Source: Riptortus pedestris
Lineage: Eukaryota; Arthropoda; Insecta; Hemiptera; Alydidae
DNA length: 64,000 nt
Assembly (NCBI GenBank): GCA_019009955.1
Contig: CM032228.1
Location: forward strand, 224,509,001-224,573,000
Reading direction: 5' to 3'
Shown here in pieces: positions 1 through 13,000 of the stretch. The translations under genes and the position numbers were made by a program. The notes under the pieces are model-generated. The model ran no database searches and was not told where the DNA came from. It saw only the letters and a list, made by a program, of their open reading frames with translations. The first letter of the stretch is position 1, and each line of letters opens with the position of its first letter.

Positions 1-364
1 ACTATGTTTTGGCGGGAATCTCACTCGTCCCTTATCTGCCCACATTTGATAAAAATACAACTATCTCAAGATAGAGAATAAATGTATAGAACAATATTTA
101 TAGTAAATTTAATTTACTATAAGATTGGTTCTATACAGTTAACGGTAACGGAGATATTTCGAATTTTCAAAAATTCCCTCCTTTAAAACCCCCTTCCCAA
201 TGGTCCGATTTCAGCCATTAACGAACTTGATCTGTCTTTTTGCATAGAACGTTTAAATATCGATTTTGGTAACGATCAAACGAAAATTGCGACCTCTAGA
301 GCGTTAACAGTCATATATAAATATATTTATATATATTTATATATATATTTATATATATATACAT

Positions 365-430
<66 letters not shown>

Positions 431-545
431 GAACAAACCTCATTTTCGTCATCTCCCGGGTAGGATCGATAGAAATTTGAAGACATTTTTCGAAAATCAT
501 GAGTACAACCTCAATTGCTGATTCCCCTTAATGGAAATCTGATAA
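1..545 (-). mobile_element. HINE/DINE-1-like element copy, cut by the window edge
   Basis: Copy of the main repeat family of the window, in reverse orientation. From left to right it shows the 'gataaaaatacaa' block, a block ending in 'ggtccgatttcagccat', the 'gcgacctctagagcgttaac' block, a (TA)n tract (about 313-424), the 'tcgtcatctcccgggtagga' block and the end 'gctgattccccttaatgg'. The same order is seen at 1890-2530 and 9546-10184. The hairpin end lies outside the window. No coding capacity. Confidence 0.7.
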
Positions 546-679
546 AATGGAAGCAACAAATGTATTGAATCGATGTCTGGAGTGTCTATGCTGAAATTGC
601 TCGGACGTCCAGACAGATAGAAAGGTGGATAGGTAGATTAAAGCTAAAGTTAATGACAACAATTGAAATAGGAAAAGGG

Positions 680-1125
680 TATGCTTAGGGGGGGGGGAAT
701 AAAATAATTAAGATATTTTGGTAGTTATGATTTGACCAAAAAGTTGTATACAACCAATCTTGTAGGAAATTCAAATTTATATAAATTTTGTTCTAAACAT
801 CTGGAATATTAACCGAGACCTTTGCAGTTTTTTACTTTTCAGCCAGGAGTGAATCCCACTCCAATTCATACCACATTAAGAATTACCTGACTTATTATGA
901 AAAGTTTGATTCCAAGCTGCGAAGGTTGGCTGGCCTGTTTTGTTTTTTTCAGACGCTTTCCATATTAGAGATTATAACTTGTAAATTGACTGAAATATCT
1001 CTCATTACCGACTGTATTTATTCACATAACATTCACGGTAGAGTTACCTGTATGTAGATTTCTCTATTGTAAAACTTCACACGGGAAATCTGCTTAATTT
1101 ACGCATCTCCTGCGTGACGGACATT
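680..1125 (+). mobile_element. HINE-like element, partial, hairpin end intact
   Basis: Forward-oriented partial copy ending in the conserved terminus: GGGAAATCTGCTT, then the hairpin region (here ACGCATctcCTGCGT, slightly degenerate) and GACGGAC. The upstream part shares the 'aaccaatctt', 'attaaccgagac' and 'tttcagccaggag' blocks with other copies. It lacks the (TA)n half. Confidence 0.6.
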
Positions 1126-1127
1126 AT

Positions 1128-1622
1128 ATATGTCTGTGACCACTAAGCGGTCGCAATTTTTGTTTAATCGTTAATGAACTCAATATATAACCGAGTTATA
1201 TATAAAAAAAAAAGATCATGTTCGTTAACGGCTAAAATCGGACATGAGGAAGGAGGGGGGTAGGTTTAGAAAGGGAGAATTTCGAAAATTCGAAATATCT
1301 TCTTTGTGATACGACTGATCGAAAAATTGTATAGAATCAATCTTATTGAAAATGTGTTGTTCTATAAATTTTTTCTTATGTACGCTTTTGCACTACTTTG
1401 GTTATTATCCGAGAAATTTTCATTTTTTAGTTTCGGAAAAGGGTAAACCCCCATTCCCACTCATATCATATTAACAATAAGTCTTATACAACGAAACACT
1501 TTGTTTGAAGCCTAAATACTAAATATTGTTCATATTGAACTTTTACGCTACAAGGTAAATGCAAGTACTTGACGCACATGGGAAATCTACTTGGTTTACG
1601 CAGCCCCTACGTGACGGACCTT
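1128..1622 (+). mobile_element. HINE-like element, partial
   Basis: Forward copy starting at the 'actaagcggtcgcaattttt' block just after where the (TA)n tract would be. It runs through 'gaaaattcgaaatatct' to the terminal GGGAAATCTACTTGG, a hairpin (ACGCAGcccCTACGT) and GACGGAC. It abuts the previous partial copy head to tail. The small reading frame at 1543-1746 is spurious. Confidence 0.6.
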
Positions 1623-1889
1623 TAATTATTACTATAATAATGATGAAGGGTGTGGGTGTCCGTAGGATAATGTAACTATCACTTTGTAATATTAATAATA
1701 ACGAAGGTAGTTTCGACTGTGATAATATGGGTTGGTGGTGATCCAATCACTAATTATTATGATAAATTTGTTCTTCCATTAATACAGTTATTAACCGTCA
1801 TCAATGTTCACAAATTGGTAATTCTAGTTTTAGTGTCGTTCGTTATAATCCATTTTATGTCCTTCGTTGAGAGGAACTTTCATTAACCT

Positions 1890-2342
1890 AAAAAAAGTCC
1901 GTCACGCGGGGGCTGCGTAAACCAAGCAGATTTCCCACGTGAAGTTTTACAATAGAGAAATTCCACGAGAGTCGAGCAGTTAAGGAAACGGCCGAACTAG
2001 CTTTTGGCGGGAACGTCACCCGTCCGTTAGCCGCCCAGATTTAATAAAAATGCAAATAACTCGGTTAATATTCAAGATAGAGAATAAATGCATATAACAA
2101 TATTTATAGTAATTTTAATTTGCAATATGTTTGATTGTGTACTATTTTTCGATCCCACGTTTAGTAACGGAGATATTTCCAATTTTCGAAAATCCTCCTC
2201 TCTAGAACCCCCCCCCCCTGCCACTGGTCTGATTTCAGCCGTTAAAGAACTTGATCTTTCTTTTTGCATAAAACGATTAAATCTCGAGTCTGGTCACGAT
2301 CACACACAAACCGCGAGCGCTACAGCGCTAACACACAAAGAT

Positions 2343-2403
<61 letters not shown>

Positions 2404-2530
2404 TACATAGAGTTTTGAACGGACCACATTTCGTCATCTACTAGGTAGGATCGATGGACATTTGAAGAAAAATTTCAAAAATTCCGTCATGAAAACAACC
2501 TCAATAGCTGATTTCCCTTAGGGGAAATAT
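1890..2530 (-). mobile_element. HINE/DINE-1-like element, complete copy
   Basis: One of the best copies of the family. Left boundary (3' end of the element): AAAAAAGTCCGTC followed by a GC-rich hairpin region and the subterminal repeat AGCAGATTTCCC at 1925-1936. Right boundary (5' end): GCTGATTTCCCTTAGGGGAAAT, carrying the inverted partner. A pure (TA)n tract occupies 2342-2400. No transposase or RepHel reading frame is present, so the copy would be non-autonomous. Classification as Helentron-derived is inferred from architecture only. Confidence 0.65.
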
Positions 2531-2539
2531 TATTTTGAA

Positions 2540-3480
2540 GCTCTTTCTTAAAATTCACCATCTATAATCGGTGAATAGAGGCTCCGAAGAAATGTATAAT
2601 ATCTTTTTCAATGCAATTAAAAAAGTATTGCGGTTCTAAAACATACGTCTCCCGACATAGAAAGAATTAAAATAACGAAAACCGTTAAAGAAGAATGAAT
2701 AAGACTTTTCTGGAATATAAGCCTGTTTGGAATCGCTAATGATTCTGAGGTTGCGTGTGGTTTTATGCTTCAAAATTACCCAAGTCCCGTTTCGAAAACT
2801 AACGTTTTTAACCTTTGCTTTTGCATTAAACGTTTAACTGTTGCTAACGTAAAAATTTCGCAACAGTCAAATAAAAATTACAAGTTGAGGAGCTTTAAAA
2901 GACATAATAAAATAATAGGTGTGTGAGTGTTTATCCCCCCCCCCCAAACACAAATAAACATATTAATACGAGTATATATAAAATCAAGCTACTTCAATAT
3001 ATATTCTATTTCCCGCAGTACCACATACCATTAACTTCCGTTGTATGTTTGATCATCTAAGGCAAAAAGCTTTTAAAAAAAAATTTGAAAGAAAAAGAAC
3101 CCTCCAGTTTGTATTAGCCAATCTTAGGCTACGCCCTACGTGGAGAGGGATCAACTCGACAACATCTGATAACAAAGGAGGACCTGAAATGAATTGTCTC
3201 CAGATGACTGATGTGAAGTATCCGGAAAGTTAGTGATCAGTTCAGCCACTGTCTGCCTTCCTGTAGACGGGATCTAAAATAGTCTTAGTCACTGCGATGG
3301 GCTGTATACTCGCTAGACTTCCGCTAATCCACAAGCGCCAGGATACCTAGCGTCATGTAGTAGCGAACTCGTGAACTTGATGGGGATCAAACCTGTACTA
3401 CTTTTATCTTACACTTACTGAGGGTTGTGTTATATGTATATCCCCACGCCTTGACCCCCGCGGGACCATATTTATATGTA
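2540..3480. other. Gene-free, apparently low-copy DNA
   Basis: No domain, splice-bounded exon or repeat of the known families is visible. Short reading frames such as 3045-3233 lack recognisable content. A C-run sits at about 2935-2946. Confidence 0.4.
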
Positions 3481-3486
3481 TAAAAC

Positions 3487-3487
3487 G

Positions 3488-3569
<82 letters not shown>
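3487..3569. repeat. Compound microsatellite (CA)n(TA)n(GA)n
   Basis: Three consecutive dinucleotide runs: CA at about 3487-3511, TA at about 3511-3549 and GA to 3569. The overlapping predicted proteins rich in Ser-Leu, Tyr-Ile and Cys-Val are translations of this repeat. Confidence 0.95.
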
Positions 3570-3685
3570 TAATTGGATATATTGGATGGTACCCTGGAAA
3601 ACACAATATTCAGGGTGGTAAAAAACAAACGGAAACAACAATTAAATATAAATAATATAATCATTAAATTAATATTTATAAAAAT

Positions 3686-3910
3686 TTACGGTATTTCTGT
3701 CACCCTGTAGTATACAGGATGATGGGGGAGGGGGTTTAGTTGGAGGGGAAATAAAAAAAAAATCTCAGTATCTCAGTTATTGTAAGTTGTTATATAAATT
3801 ATTTTTTGGGTGTAGAATATTATGGTATTTTTATTTCCTTGTTTTCAGCCTTCAACAAATCCCCACTTCTACTCATCTAACATTTACAATACGCCATTAT
3901 ATCATGTCGC
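3686..3910 (+). mobile_element. Diverged HINE-like fragment
   Basis: Weak similarity to the internal part of the HINE-like family: 'gggggtttag', 'ctcagttattg', then a 'tttcagcc' block followed by 'cccacttctactcat'. Both ends are missing, so the assignment is tentative. Confidence 0.35.
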
Positions 3911-4047
3911 CCCTTATTTTAAGTTGAAATAGCAAATATTTTCATAATAATTTTGCGTTTATTAATAGGGTCTCTCTTCATCCTTTTGATAATCGTGCTG
4001 AGGTAGGCACTGCAGGAACTCTGATATGTATATTAGTTAAAAGAAAA

Positions 4048-4104
<57 letters not shown>

Positions 4105-5040
4105 CGTGAATTTCGAAATCAAACTTCATATTAAAACTTTCATCCGGGGGGAAAAATGCCTAGTTTGTGAACTCGTTATGTTTTGGGTGTCTATAAGGAG
4201 TTAAGTAAAAAAATTTAAGCATCTCTCTTATTATGACTCGAATCAAAAAATGTCATGTAATCAGTCTTATTGCAAATTTAAGTTGCTTAAACTTTCGCTC
4301 TATGCATTTTCTCGTACGACAAGCGGCTGAAGAGGTACAGGTGATTTTAATGTTGTTAGCGGGTTTTCTCCAGAAATAGAAACTAGCGCTGCTCAGGTGA
4401 CACAATTACTTAAAAACCAAATCTTTACCGATGCCGAAGAACGAACTGCGGTGTAAATGTAAAAATAATCATGTACATATCTATAATCATGTTGCTTCAT
4501 CAATTATAATTTCTATGGTGGGACCTGGGGTCCTTATTTCATTTAAAACATATATTCCTTTTTGGTGATTTTTGTCTGCGTCATTAGTCTATTATTTGGT
4601 TTTATATTTTTTTTTTTTTTCGTTTTGTTCGAAAGTGAGCTATAGTACCTCCTTCGCTGTACAGTTTTCAACATAATTACAGGGTACGTTTATTAATATA
4701 AAATTAAGCTAGTTTTATTTATAGAGTTCAATACCCCAAACTCAGTCATGTTTTATGATGTGGTATCGGATTGTAGACACTGAAATGATTTGAGTAATGA
4801 TGAAACTGAAGTACATTCCCTAAATTCTAGGCATCTTGGAAATCAGGCAGCCTTTGAATGACAGACTTTTAAAAGTACCAAAAGACTAAAAATGTCGGTA
4901 AACATTACCAGAAGCGTATTTATTAAAGTTGAACACGAATTATGAATCATCATGCAATTTCTCTACTTGCAACTCCACAGTACAACCTTGTTGCCAATTT
5001 AAACTCAATAAAAAAATTATAACGACACGGACTTTTGAGG
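3911..5040. other. Gene-free stretch upstream of the resilin-like promoter
   Basis: AT-rich sequence with an A-run and (TA)n tract at about 4043-4097 and a T-run near 4610. Nothing else is recognisable. Base composition becomes clearly GC-richer from about 5030 towards the TATA box, as expected for a proximal promoter. Confidence 0.4.
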
Positions 5041-5185
5041 ACGTGAGCTACCGAGGCGGAGACCTTGACTGTTCGTTGCGTCCTTGAACGAGAGGATGAT
5101 GGGATAGACGTTAACGGCCGTACCCCCGAGAGTGACTGTACCCCACCACTTTCTCCCCAGCTCCCACCCCTGTGGCCTCCAGGGG

Positions 5186-5192
5186 TATATAA
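5186..5192 (+). promoter_or_regulatory. TATA box of the resilin-like gene
   Basis: TATATAA in a GC-richer stretch (about 5050-5255) in otherwise AT-rich DNA, 70 bp before the ATG at 5256. Transcription would start near 5215-5225, giving a 5' UTR of roughly 35-40 nt. The start site itself is inferred. Confidence 0.65.
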
Positions 5193-5255
5193 CCATACAG
5201 AACCCCCCTTCCTACAGCTCTGTGCTTCATCCCTCACTCAGGACAGTACAACACC

Positions 5256-5273
5256 ATGATGAGTCCACTCGCG
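5256..5273 (+). CDS. Resilin-like gene, coding exon 1 (signal peptide start)
   Basis: ATG ATG AGT CCA CTC GCG, encoding MMSPLA, directly followed by the donor GTGAGT. Too short to be found as a reading frame. It is supported by the TATA box 70 bp upstream, the in-frame junction with exon 2 and the signal peptide formed by the join. A first intron inside the signal-peptide coding region is common in insect cuticular protein genes. Either ATG could initiate; the first is taken. Confidence 0.8.
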
Positions 5274-5837
5274 GTGAGTACCAACGCTCCTAACTCAGTC
5301 TACCACTACCGTCTAGTGATAGTGTTATCAGTAGTTCTTGAAATTTATGGATAGGCAAGTAAGGGCCGTTCTCATAGCTCCATTATAAAAAGGAAATCTG
5401 AAGAGGGTAACACATAACTTTCTTCAAGATGCATGTCGTAAATATATGTCTTAAAGTGTAATTTATATGTCTTCAAGCAAAAAAGTTTTCACAATTTTTT
5501 TATATCCATAATACCTACTTATGGAAAATTTAATTTTTTGTTTTCGCCTTCAGTCAATCCCCTCTTCTGCCCTAGTTAATTTCAATAAAAAGATGAGGTG
5601 TAAAACTAGACGTTAAAACAATCCAAAATATGATATTCCAACATTTTAAGGCTAGGCGTTTTTGAATTATGTGAGATACGGGTACGTCTGTAAATACCAA
5701 CGCTATACCGAAACTAATCAAAATGGGTTTAGAGATGGCCAAAAAAGAACTCTAATATTTGCAAACCGAAAATTTTAGCGATCACAATTAATCTATTCCG
5801 CTAAGGACATAAAAACAAATTAGAAATGTGCTTTGAG

Positions 5838-5897
<60 letters not shown>

Positions 5898-8800
5898 AAA
5901 TTACATGTTATATTTAAATTTAGAACATAAAAGTCTACAGGCAATAATGTTATAATATAATCTATAAATCATATACTAACAGCTACAAATATTTGCCAAG
6001 TTCACAATTTTAATTATTATATGAACTCCACCTCATAAAATTCAATGGTTTCTTCAAAAGAAATCCATATGAAATAATAGGAATCAACGATCAAACTCCT
6101 ATATTTTTTTAAAATTTGTATTTGGATGAAATATCACATATTTAAATAAATAAATTCACACTTTGAACGATGGGATCTGTTAGTCATGACAATGGTTTCT
6201 GCTACATACACCACTCTGGAACTATGTAAGGTCCTATTTTGTGGGGGTATTTTCATTTTTGCTGCAAGTACAGGTTTACCTTCCGTTTTGTAGAGGTCAC
6301 CTAGAGACCAATCCATCTTTTCTTAGGAGAAAACTACTCTATTCCCCAAAATTTAGTCCCGACATACTTTTCATGCTAAGGGGAAACAGCTCGATTTCGG
6401 CTAATCGAGTGCTATTATAAAAATGTGTAATTTTTTTACTGACAGCTCAATTTTAGTCTACATTGAATTTCCAATCGCGTCCAATATCAATCCAAATTTC
6501 TTGGCCCAGGAATTAAGACTGATTGTATAATACAATCAATTGCTAATTTATAAAATTTAAAATCTGAAAGTTTTCTTTTTAAAATGAAAACACAATGTGT
6601 TAAGGGTTCGAAGAAATATTGATCACCTCCCTCTTAAGACTTTCTAGTAGATGTGGCATAATGGAAAAAAAATATAGTAATATTTGTTTTAAATTGACGT
6701 CCACTTTATGCTAAGGCGCTAATAGGACCAAGATATTTTTGTAAACCCCCCAAAGAAATGCTAAATATGTATACATAGATATCCGGAGAAGAAACAATAT
6801 TTCAAGAGAGAAAAAAATCTTATTTACTAAAAAAATAATAATATTTTCCTATGGAGACATAATAGTACACCGTTTACCTTTTGAAAACTAATAAATTAAA
6901 GTTTGCAAAAAGAATAAAAAGAATATTGAGAGGCGCATTATGAATGGCAAAGGAAAATGTTATTCCAAATAGAAAAATACCACAACAAAATGCATGGGTT
7001 TCGGGTTATCCGTGTGAGTCAAAGTGTAGCCTAAATCTCACATTGTTACCTTAGAGTGACGAGTTCGATTTCCACCTGGACAATAGGAATTTATTTAGTA
7101 AAAAAGTCATTTAATAAAATCCTTAGTCCCACCCTGGCTAAGAAAGGGCCATAAACCTTGTTACTTAGGCATAGTAGCAAGAAGTCAATGTTAATAAATA
7201 ATAATAATAATTATTGTTTTAAACTGTTGGAGTGATAATTACTTTATTAAAATTTTCATAAACAAGCATTTACTTTATCTGTATTATTTTACGCGTCAAT
7301 GATTCTTCGCTGGAGGGAAATATTATTGATAAACGAGATGAGTTGAGGGAGGGAGGGTTATGGAAATGTTGCTGGAAAATCAAATGAGCAGAGGGAGGGA
7401 GGGGGTGAGTCTACACCGGATACAGGTCTGGCTGTCGTCAGGGAAACCTGACAAGGGGTGAATATTTAGAATGGGAAAAATCATCCCTTCCCAAACCATT
7501 TTCCACTTTTCCTTCCTTATATGTATATAACTATATTATCCGATCGGTGGAAACCAGAAATTCCCCAAATATTATTCGAACCCCTATAACTACTTTCTTG
7601 TCTATAACTGTCAATACGATTTTCTAAATCGAGGAAGATTTTATCAAATCGTTCCACGAAAGTGCTTCCTCGGTTTGCGAGTAAAATTTTCCCGCAAACG
7701 AAGTTATTTGTTGATTTCGGATGTATAAATTTGCTTTATCTTATTTTCTGCTTCAAAGCCACTTATGACTTACGAATAGTAACTATAAATAATGAAGTAT
7801 TTATGATGAGGCTCAGTTTCTCAATTTTTTAACAGGCCAATTTTCTGGTAAAGAATACTGTTTTATCTGATCTTTTTATTTTAAAACTTCAGGAAATTAT
7901 TTAGTGACCTAATTCATTATATAACATCCTAAATCCCACCCTGGATAGAAAATGGTGGTAACCTGTAGATAACCCGTTCCAATTAGCCTTAGTAGCAAAA
8001 AGTGGACGTTAATAAATAATAATAATAATTTAATACTTCAAATAATGATGGATATCATTTGGCTCTGAATTGTGATTGGGCAAATGGCATATTATTCTAT
8101 CACGATATTCAATAATAACTTAATATATAAACTGACCAAACTGAATCTCTACTTTCTATAAATCACGCTCTTCTTTTACTTCTGAATGTCATGAAGTTTA
8201 TAATTTTAATTTCTCTCCCAAGTAGTGCACAGAATAAATTTCTTTAAGTTGTTCAAGCATATAGGGCAGGGTATATCTATTTTGGTTTTTTTTTTAGTCA
8301 ATGTAGATAATCTCTTTTTGAATAAATTCTCTTTTTGAATAGAATTTCTGTGTCTCCTTAATTTCAATAACCTTCGAATAGGGTAGTTTTACATACAGCA
8401 TTAGAAATTAACTTTATAAATTATAAATAAAACATATTTGTAATTATTATCCATTTTTATTTTAGAGAATATGATATAAATTTGAGAAAGGACCCCCATG
8501 ATACATATACATACTTAGTTAATGCTAAACTCCAGACTCTTTTTAAAAACTCATAAAATTTTTCAGACTTTCAAATACGTAGCCCAAACACAAACCACCG
8601 CATTCTGTGTTTATCTCTTTTTCTTTTTTGTCATAATGTACTAAGAAGATAACTATTGCAACCGGTGAAACAAATAATGGCTTAGGAAAATCATAGAAAT
8701 ATATCGTTTATTACATTCTAAACCATTGTGCCCTACGAATATTCATACATCATGTAATTACATTTTATTGCATTGTATTTTCAGCTCCTGTAAAATGGTG

Positions 8801-10029
8801 TTATTTTACCACGCTGTTATCTGATTGAATTAAATTAGAGACCCTCTTGACATTTAATAATAAATACCCTTTCATACAGGAATGTTGGACTGCTCTCAGT
8901 TTTCAAACGCGATATTCCATCCACCTCTCGGGGAATTAATTAATTTATTTCAGTGTTTTTCTGAAACTCGTCACATATTCTGCGTTTTGTTATTGCAATC
9001 AATTGTGGGAATTGCAGCAACAGACATTTATAACTTTTGTGTTTAAATATCAGGTAAAACCCCAAACGCATTTCGGGGGAAAATTAGGGAAAGAGATAAA
9101 TTTTGATCAGATAACTCTACTCTATTCTCTTAATAACGAGCAATATTCGATTTTTAAAATTTAGAGTACTAATTTCATTTAAGTGTTAAAGTCATAAATA
9201 TAAGCACGAAATTGCTGATGTACTGACAATTATATGCTAGCAATTGAATACTTAGGTTTTATCATATGATTTATTTAAGTAAGCAATGGAAAAATACTCT
9301 CACTACATAATTCATATGTAAATGATTTCAGCATCATTTTCACGAAAAATAAAAAAAAATGATTTTCAAGTATTATATAGTTTTATCAATTTAACTTAAA
9401 TAAAATCGTTTCATTAATTCAGGCAAATTGGAGTGTTAACGTAGTTGGAACATTCTAATACTTTGCTATGTACGCTACCCAATTATAAGCGTTTCTGGAA
9501 TAATTTGAACAAATAGCTTCTTTCTTGATGCCTTCGGGTAACAATAAAAGTCGGTCATGCAGGGGCTGCGTAAACTAAGCAGATTTCCCACGTGAAGTTA
9601 TACAGTACATAAATCTGCCCAATAACAACTGTTGTAGTAAGGTATCTCTTAACCTATTCAAGAGAGACGAGTAGTTATGGAAACGCCCGCCAGAGCTCTC
9701 GGCGGAACGTCCCGAACATAGCCGACCCCTGCCTATCATACACTGAATACAAATGCAAATATCTCGGTTAATATTCAAGATAGAGAAAAAATTTATAAAA
9801 CAATATTTATAGTAAATTTAATTTTCAATAATATTGGTTCAATACAATTTTTCGATCCGACGAATAATAACGGAGATATTTCGATTTTCAAAGGGTACCC
9901 CCTCTAAACCCCCCCCCTCCTACTGGTCCGATTTCAGCAATTAACGAACTTGATCTTTCTTTTTACATAAAACGATTAAATTTCGAGTTAACGATCAAAC
10001 AAAAATTGCGACCGCTAGAGCGTCAACAG

Positions 10030-10064
<35 letters not shown>

Positions 10065-13000
10065 AACGGACCTCATTTTCGTCATCTCCTGGGTAGGATC
10101 GATGGATATTTGAAGAAATTTTTCGAAACTCGCGTCATGAGTACGACCTCAATAGCTGATTTCCCTTAAGGGAAATCTGCTAAAACACAATCTGAACCCA
10201 TTGTATTGAGTTATTTATATTTTAAGCTTCTGACAATTCAATCCCGGGTGTTAACATAATTTATGGACTTTTTTCACCCTATGTAAGCTACTTCTATATT
10301 CTTGTAACTTCTCAAGTAGTAACAAAAACAAGCGTCACTTTCGAAAACCCAACATTCAACATCAATTTTCGAAATGCAATGAGTTACAACTGAGATAAGC
10401 TAACCCCTCTCCCCCTCCACCCCAACATTATTTACAAAAGGGGATGCCAAACATCTAAAAATTATTTCAGGCCACATAAAACATTTCTAGACAGAATTAA
10501 GATGAATTTGAATCGATCATGGACAATTGATATTTATCTAGTGACGGTTTCTTTAAATAAAATCCATAATCCTGGCTTGAAAATGCCGTGTAGATAAGCC
10601 ACAGAAAGTAGGCGCTAATAAAGAACATTTTTAAAACGAATTCAAAAGCATATATGTGGTAACCAATCAAGATTTTTTTTTCCTTTAAAGGCAAACAAAA
10701 ATAAATTATTTGTGTGACACTTTTCAAGAAGTAACTGTGCTAGTACGAGTAGTTAAATTAAAATTAGTTAAAACAACAAATTTCAAATTTACATTTTATT
10801 TAAAAAGTTTTGCATTGTTTTTCTGAGAATAATCAAGAAGAATAGGAGTATATTTTCTATGATCCCGGGAAAAGCTCAATGAGTAAGAGTTAAGACGTTT
10901 CGTTCATAGAACCGTGAGAAAATAAGTTTCCTGTTCTCGGTCTTCTTTGTTCTGATGACCATTGCCCAATAAATACTTCAATGATGCGCTTAAAAATTAT
11001 TGCGTAACAGTTCGCGTGACATAAGTCCACCGACTCGTGGATCCCAAGGATTTTTTCAGTTGAAGTAAACTCTGAAATGTGCGGCTGACTGCGATGTGTA
11101 TAAGTGAAAGTATGTATATTCTTATCACCGGCTCTGATCTGTATCAGTCGCTTCCTCCCAGTGGCACATTGTCTGCAGACCGTTCTCACGTCCGGAGCAG
11201 CGTCTTGTCTTGCCGGGACGCCACAATGGCCATAATCCAGGAGCAGACGTAACATTTTGGAAACCCCGCCGCCATCTGCATAAACCTGGAATCTGCAATG
11301 TAAAACGTACTCTGCTCGAGACGGGACAGAAAACCTATTAACTGTAAAATGAGTCATTTCCTCTTCTGCCGGTTATTCCCATTTCTGTGAATTATACATG
11401 ACCGAAAACCTATTCCAATGCAAATCGACCAATATTTCCTCTAACCACTTGTTGCATTTTTATGTCATTCCCACTTTGGGCAATACTTCTTCCAATAAAA
11501 ATAACGGCAATCAGTTGATTCATTCCTTTTAACTGCGTATAAACTCTTTAATTTCTATGAACGATTTGGAAATAAAAGATCTTCAGGCATCACCAGTTAG
11601 TACATTTTTATGAAAGAACATTTATGTCGAGGAAAATAAATGAAATATCGTTAAATCTGCCTCAGTTATGTAACTTCTCTATGTATCAAATATAATTTTA
11701 GTATCTACAGACTGCGCCTGGCAATTGACAGGTGGTTTTCACAGGAACGAACAAGGGAATAAGAGGGTCAAAATTACATGCATTGGCTGCCTGTTCCCTT
11801 CTGCATCAGACTATACAACGATAAAAGCCTCATAAGAATAACTCTATTCACAGCAATAAAGGAGAAAATTCTTCTCGAGGCCAGAGTTGTTAGACAGCCA
11901 TCTCTCCGCAGCCTGCATATGCAGAATAATGATAGACTATTAGCCAGTATACTACAACTTTAATCTACCCTACTGTCTAGCCCCATCGAGTCTTATGTGA
12001 GAATGTAGCCATGGACGGGGGAAAAATTAACAATCCCTTTGTTTTTAGTACTAACAATATACACGAGAAAAAACTAATGTGGCTGGATTAGGAATCAGAA
12101 AGAAATGTTTGAAAATTTAGTAGTTACAAAAAAAAATCAAATGTATTTTAATTGAGGCGAAATAATCAAGGAAATCCTTGTTTATTTTAGTCGTTAGTTT
12201 TCATAAATTTTGCGATGTATTTATTTAATACCTAGCTTAAAAAATGATTGAGAATCCTGGGAATTTTGAAAGATTTTATGTTTGCTCATTGTAAATGAAA
12301 ATAATTTTGTTGGAAGGATATTCTGCCATGAATGATCACATGGACCAGATGTTTTTATGCCGTGTAGTTTTCCTCTTGAACACCCATGATTTTTATTAAT
12401 AAAACGAAGATGGTCACCTTTGTTTTTGCAACTCATAGTCATAAAAAAAGTTGTACTTGAAGTAATAGTAGACATTCTTATAGAATAATTAGATGACGTC
12501 AGAGGACGGCTACTATACGAAAATCTACTGCTTTTTATACTTTCTAGTATCATATCATTTATAAGCTGCCAAAACAAGACCCCAAATCTAAAATATTTTA
12601 TCTGCCTAATAGTGATACAGAGAATAAGTTTGCAACCATCCAAATGGCTACAAGTTAAGGGCTTTAACACTTAATCTAACACAGAGAAAATAACTTCAGT
12701 CTAACACAAATGGAGTTATTTGTTTTTCTTACCCTTCTTAAGAACTGAGAATGTTTTTTTGAGGTAAGGAAACTGCATGTGTTTTACAACTCCTTCAAAA
12801 CTTTTAAATACCTATCTTCATTTACGTGATTCTAAAATTGTATTTGTTTGTTTAATATTGCTATTTTAATGTATATATGGTTAGAGTATACTAATTGATT
12901 ATGTTCTTTACAGGTGATAGCGCTACTAGTCTGCTCCTCTTCACTCGGAACGGCCATAACTAAAAGAGATGGTAATTATAACAATTTTCACTTCACGTTT

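Noticed and set aside
2088..2402. 104-aa frame ending in Tyr-Ile repeats
   Set aside because: It is a translation of a HINE-like element and its (TA)n tract.
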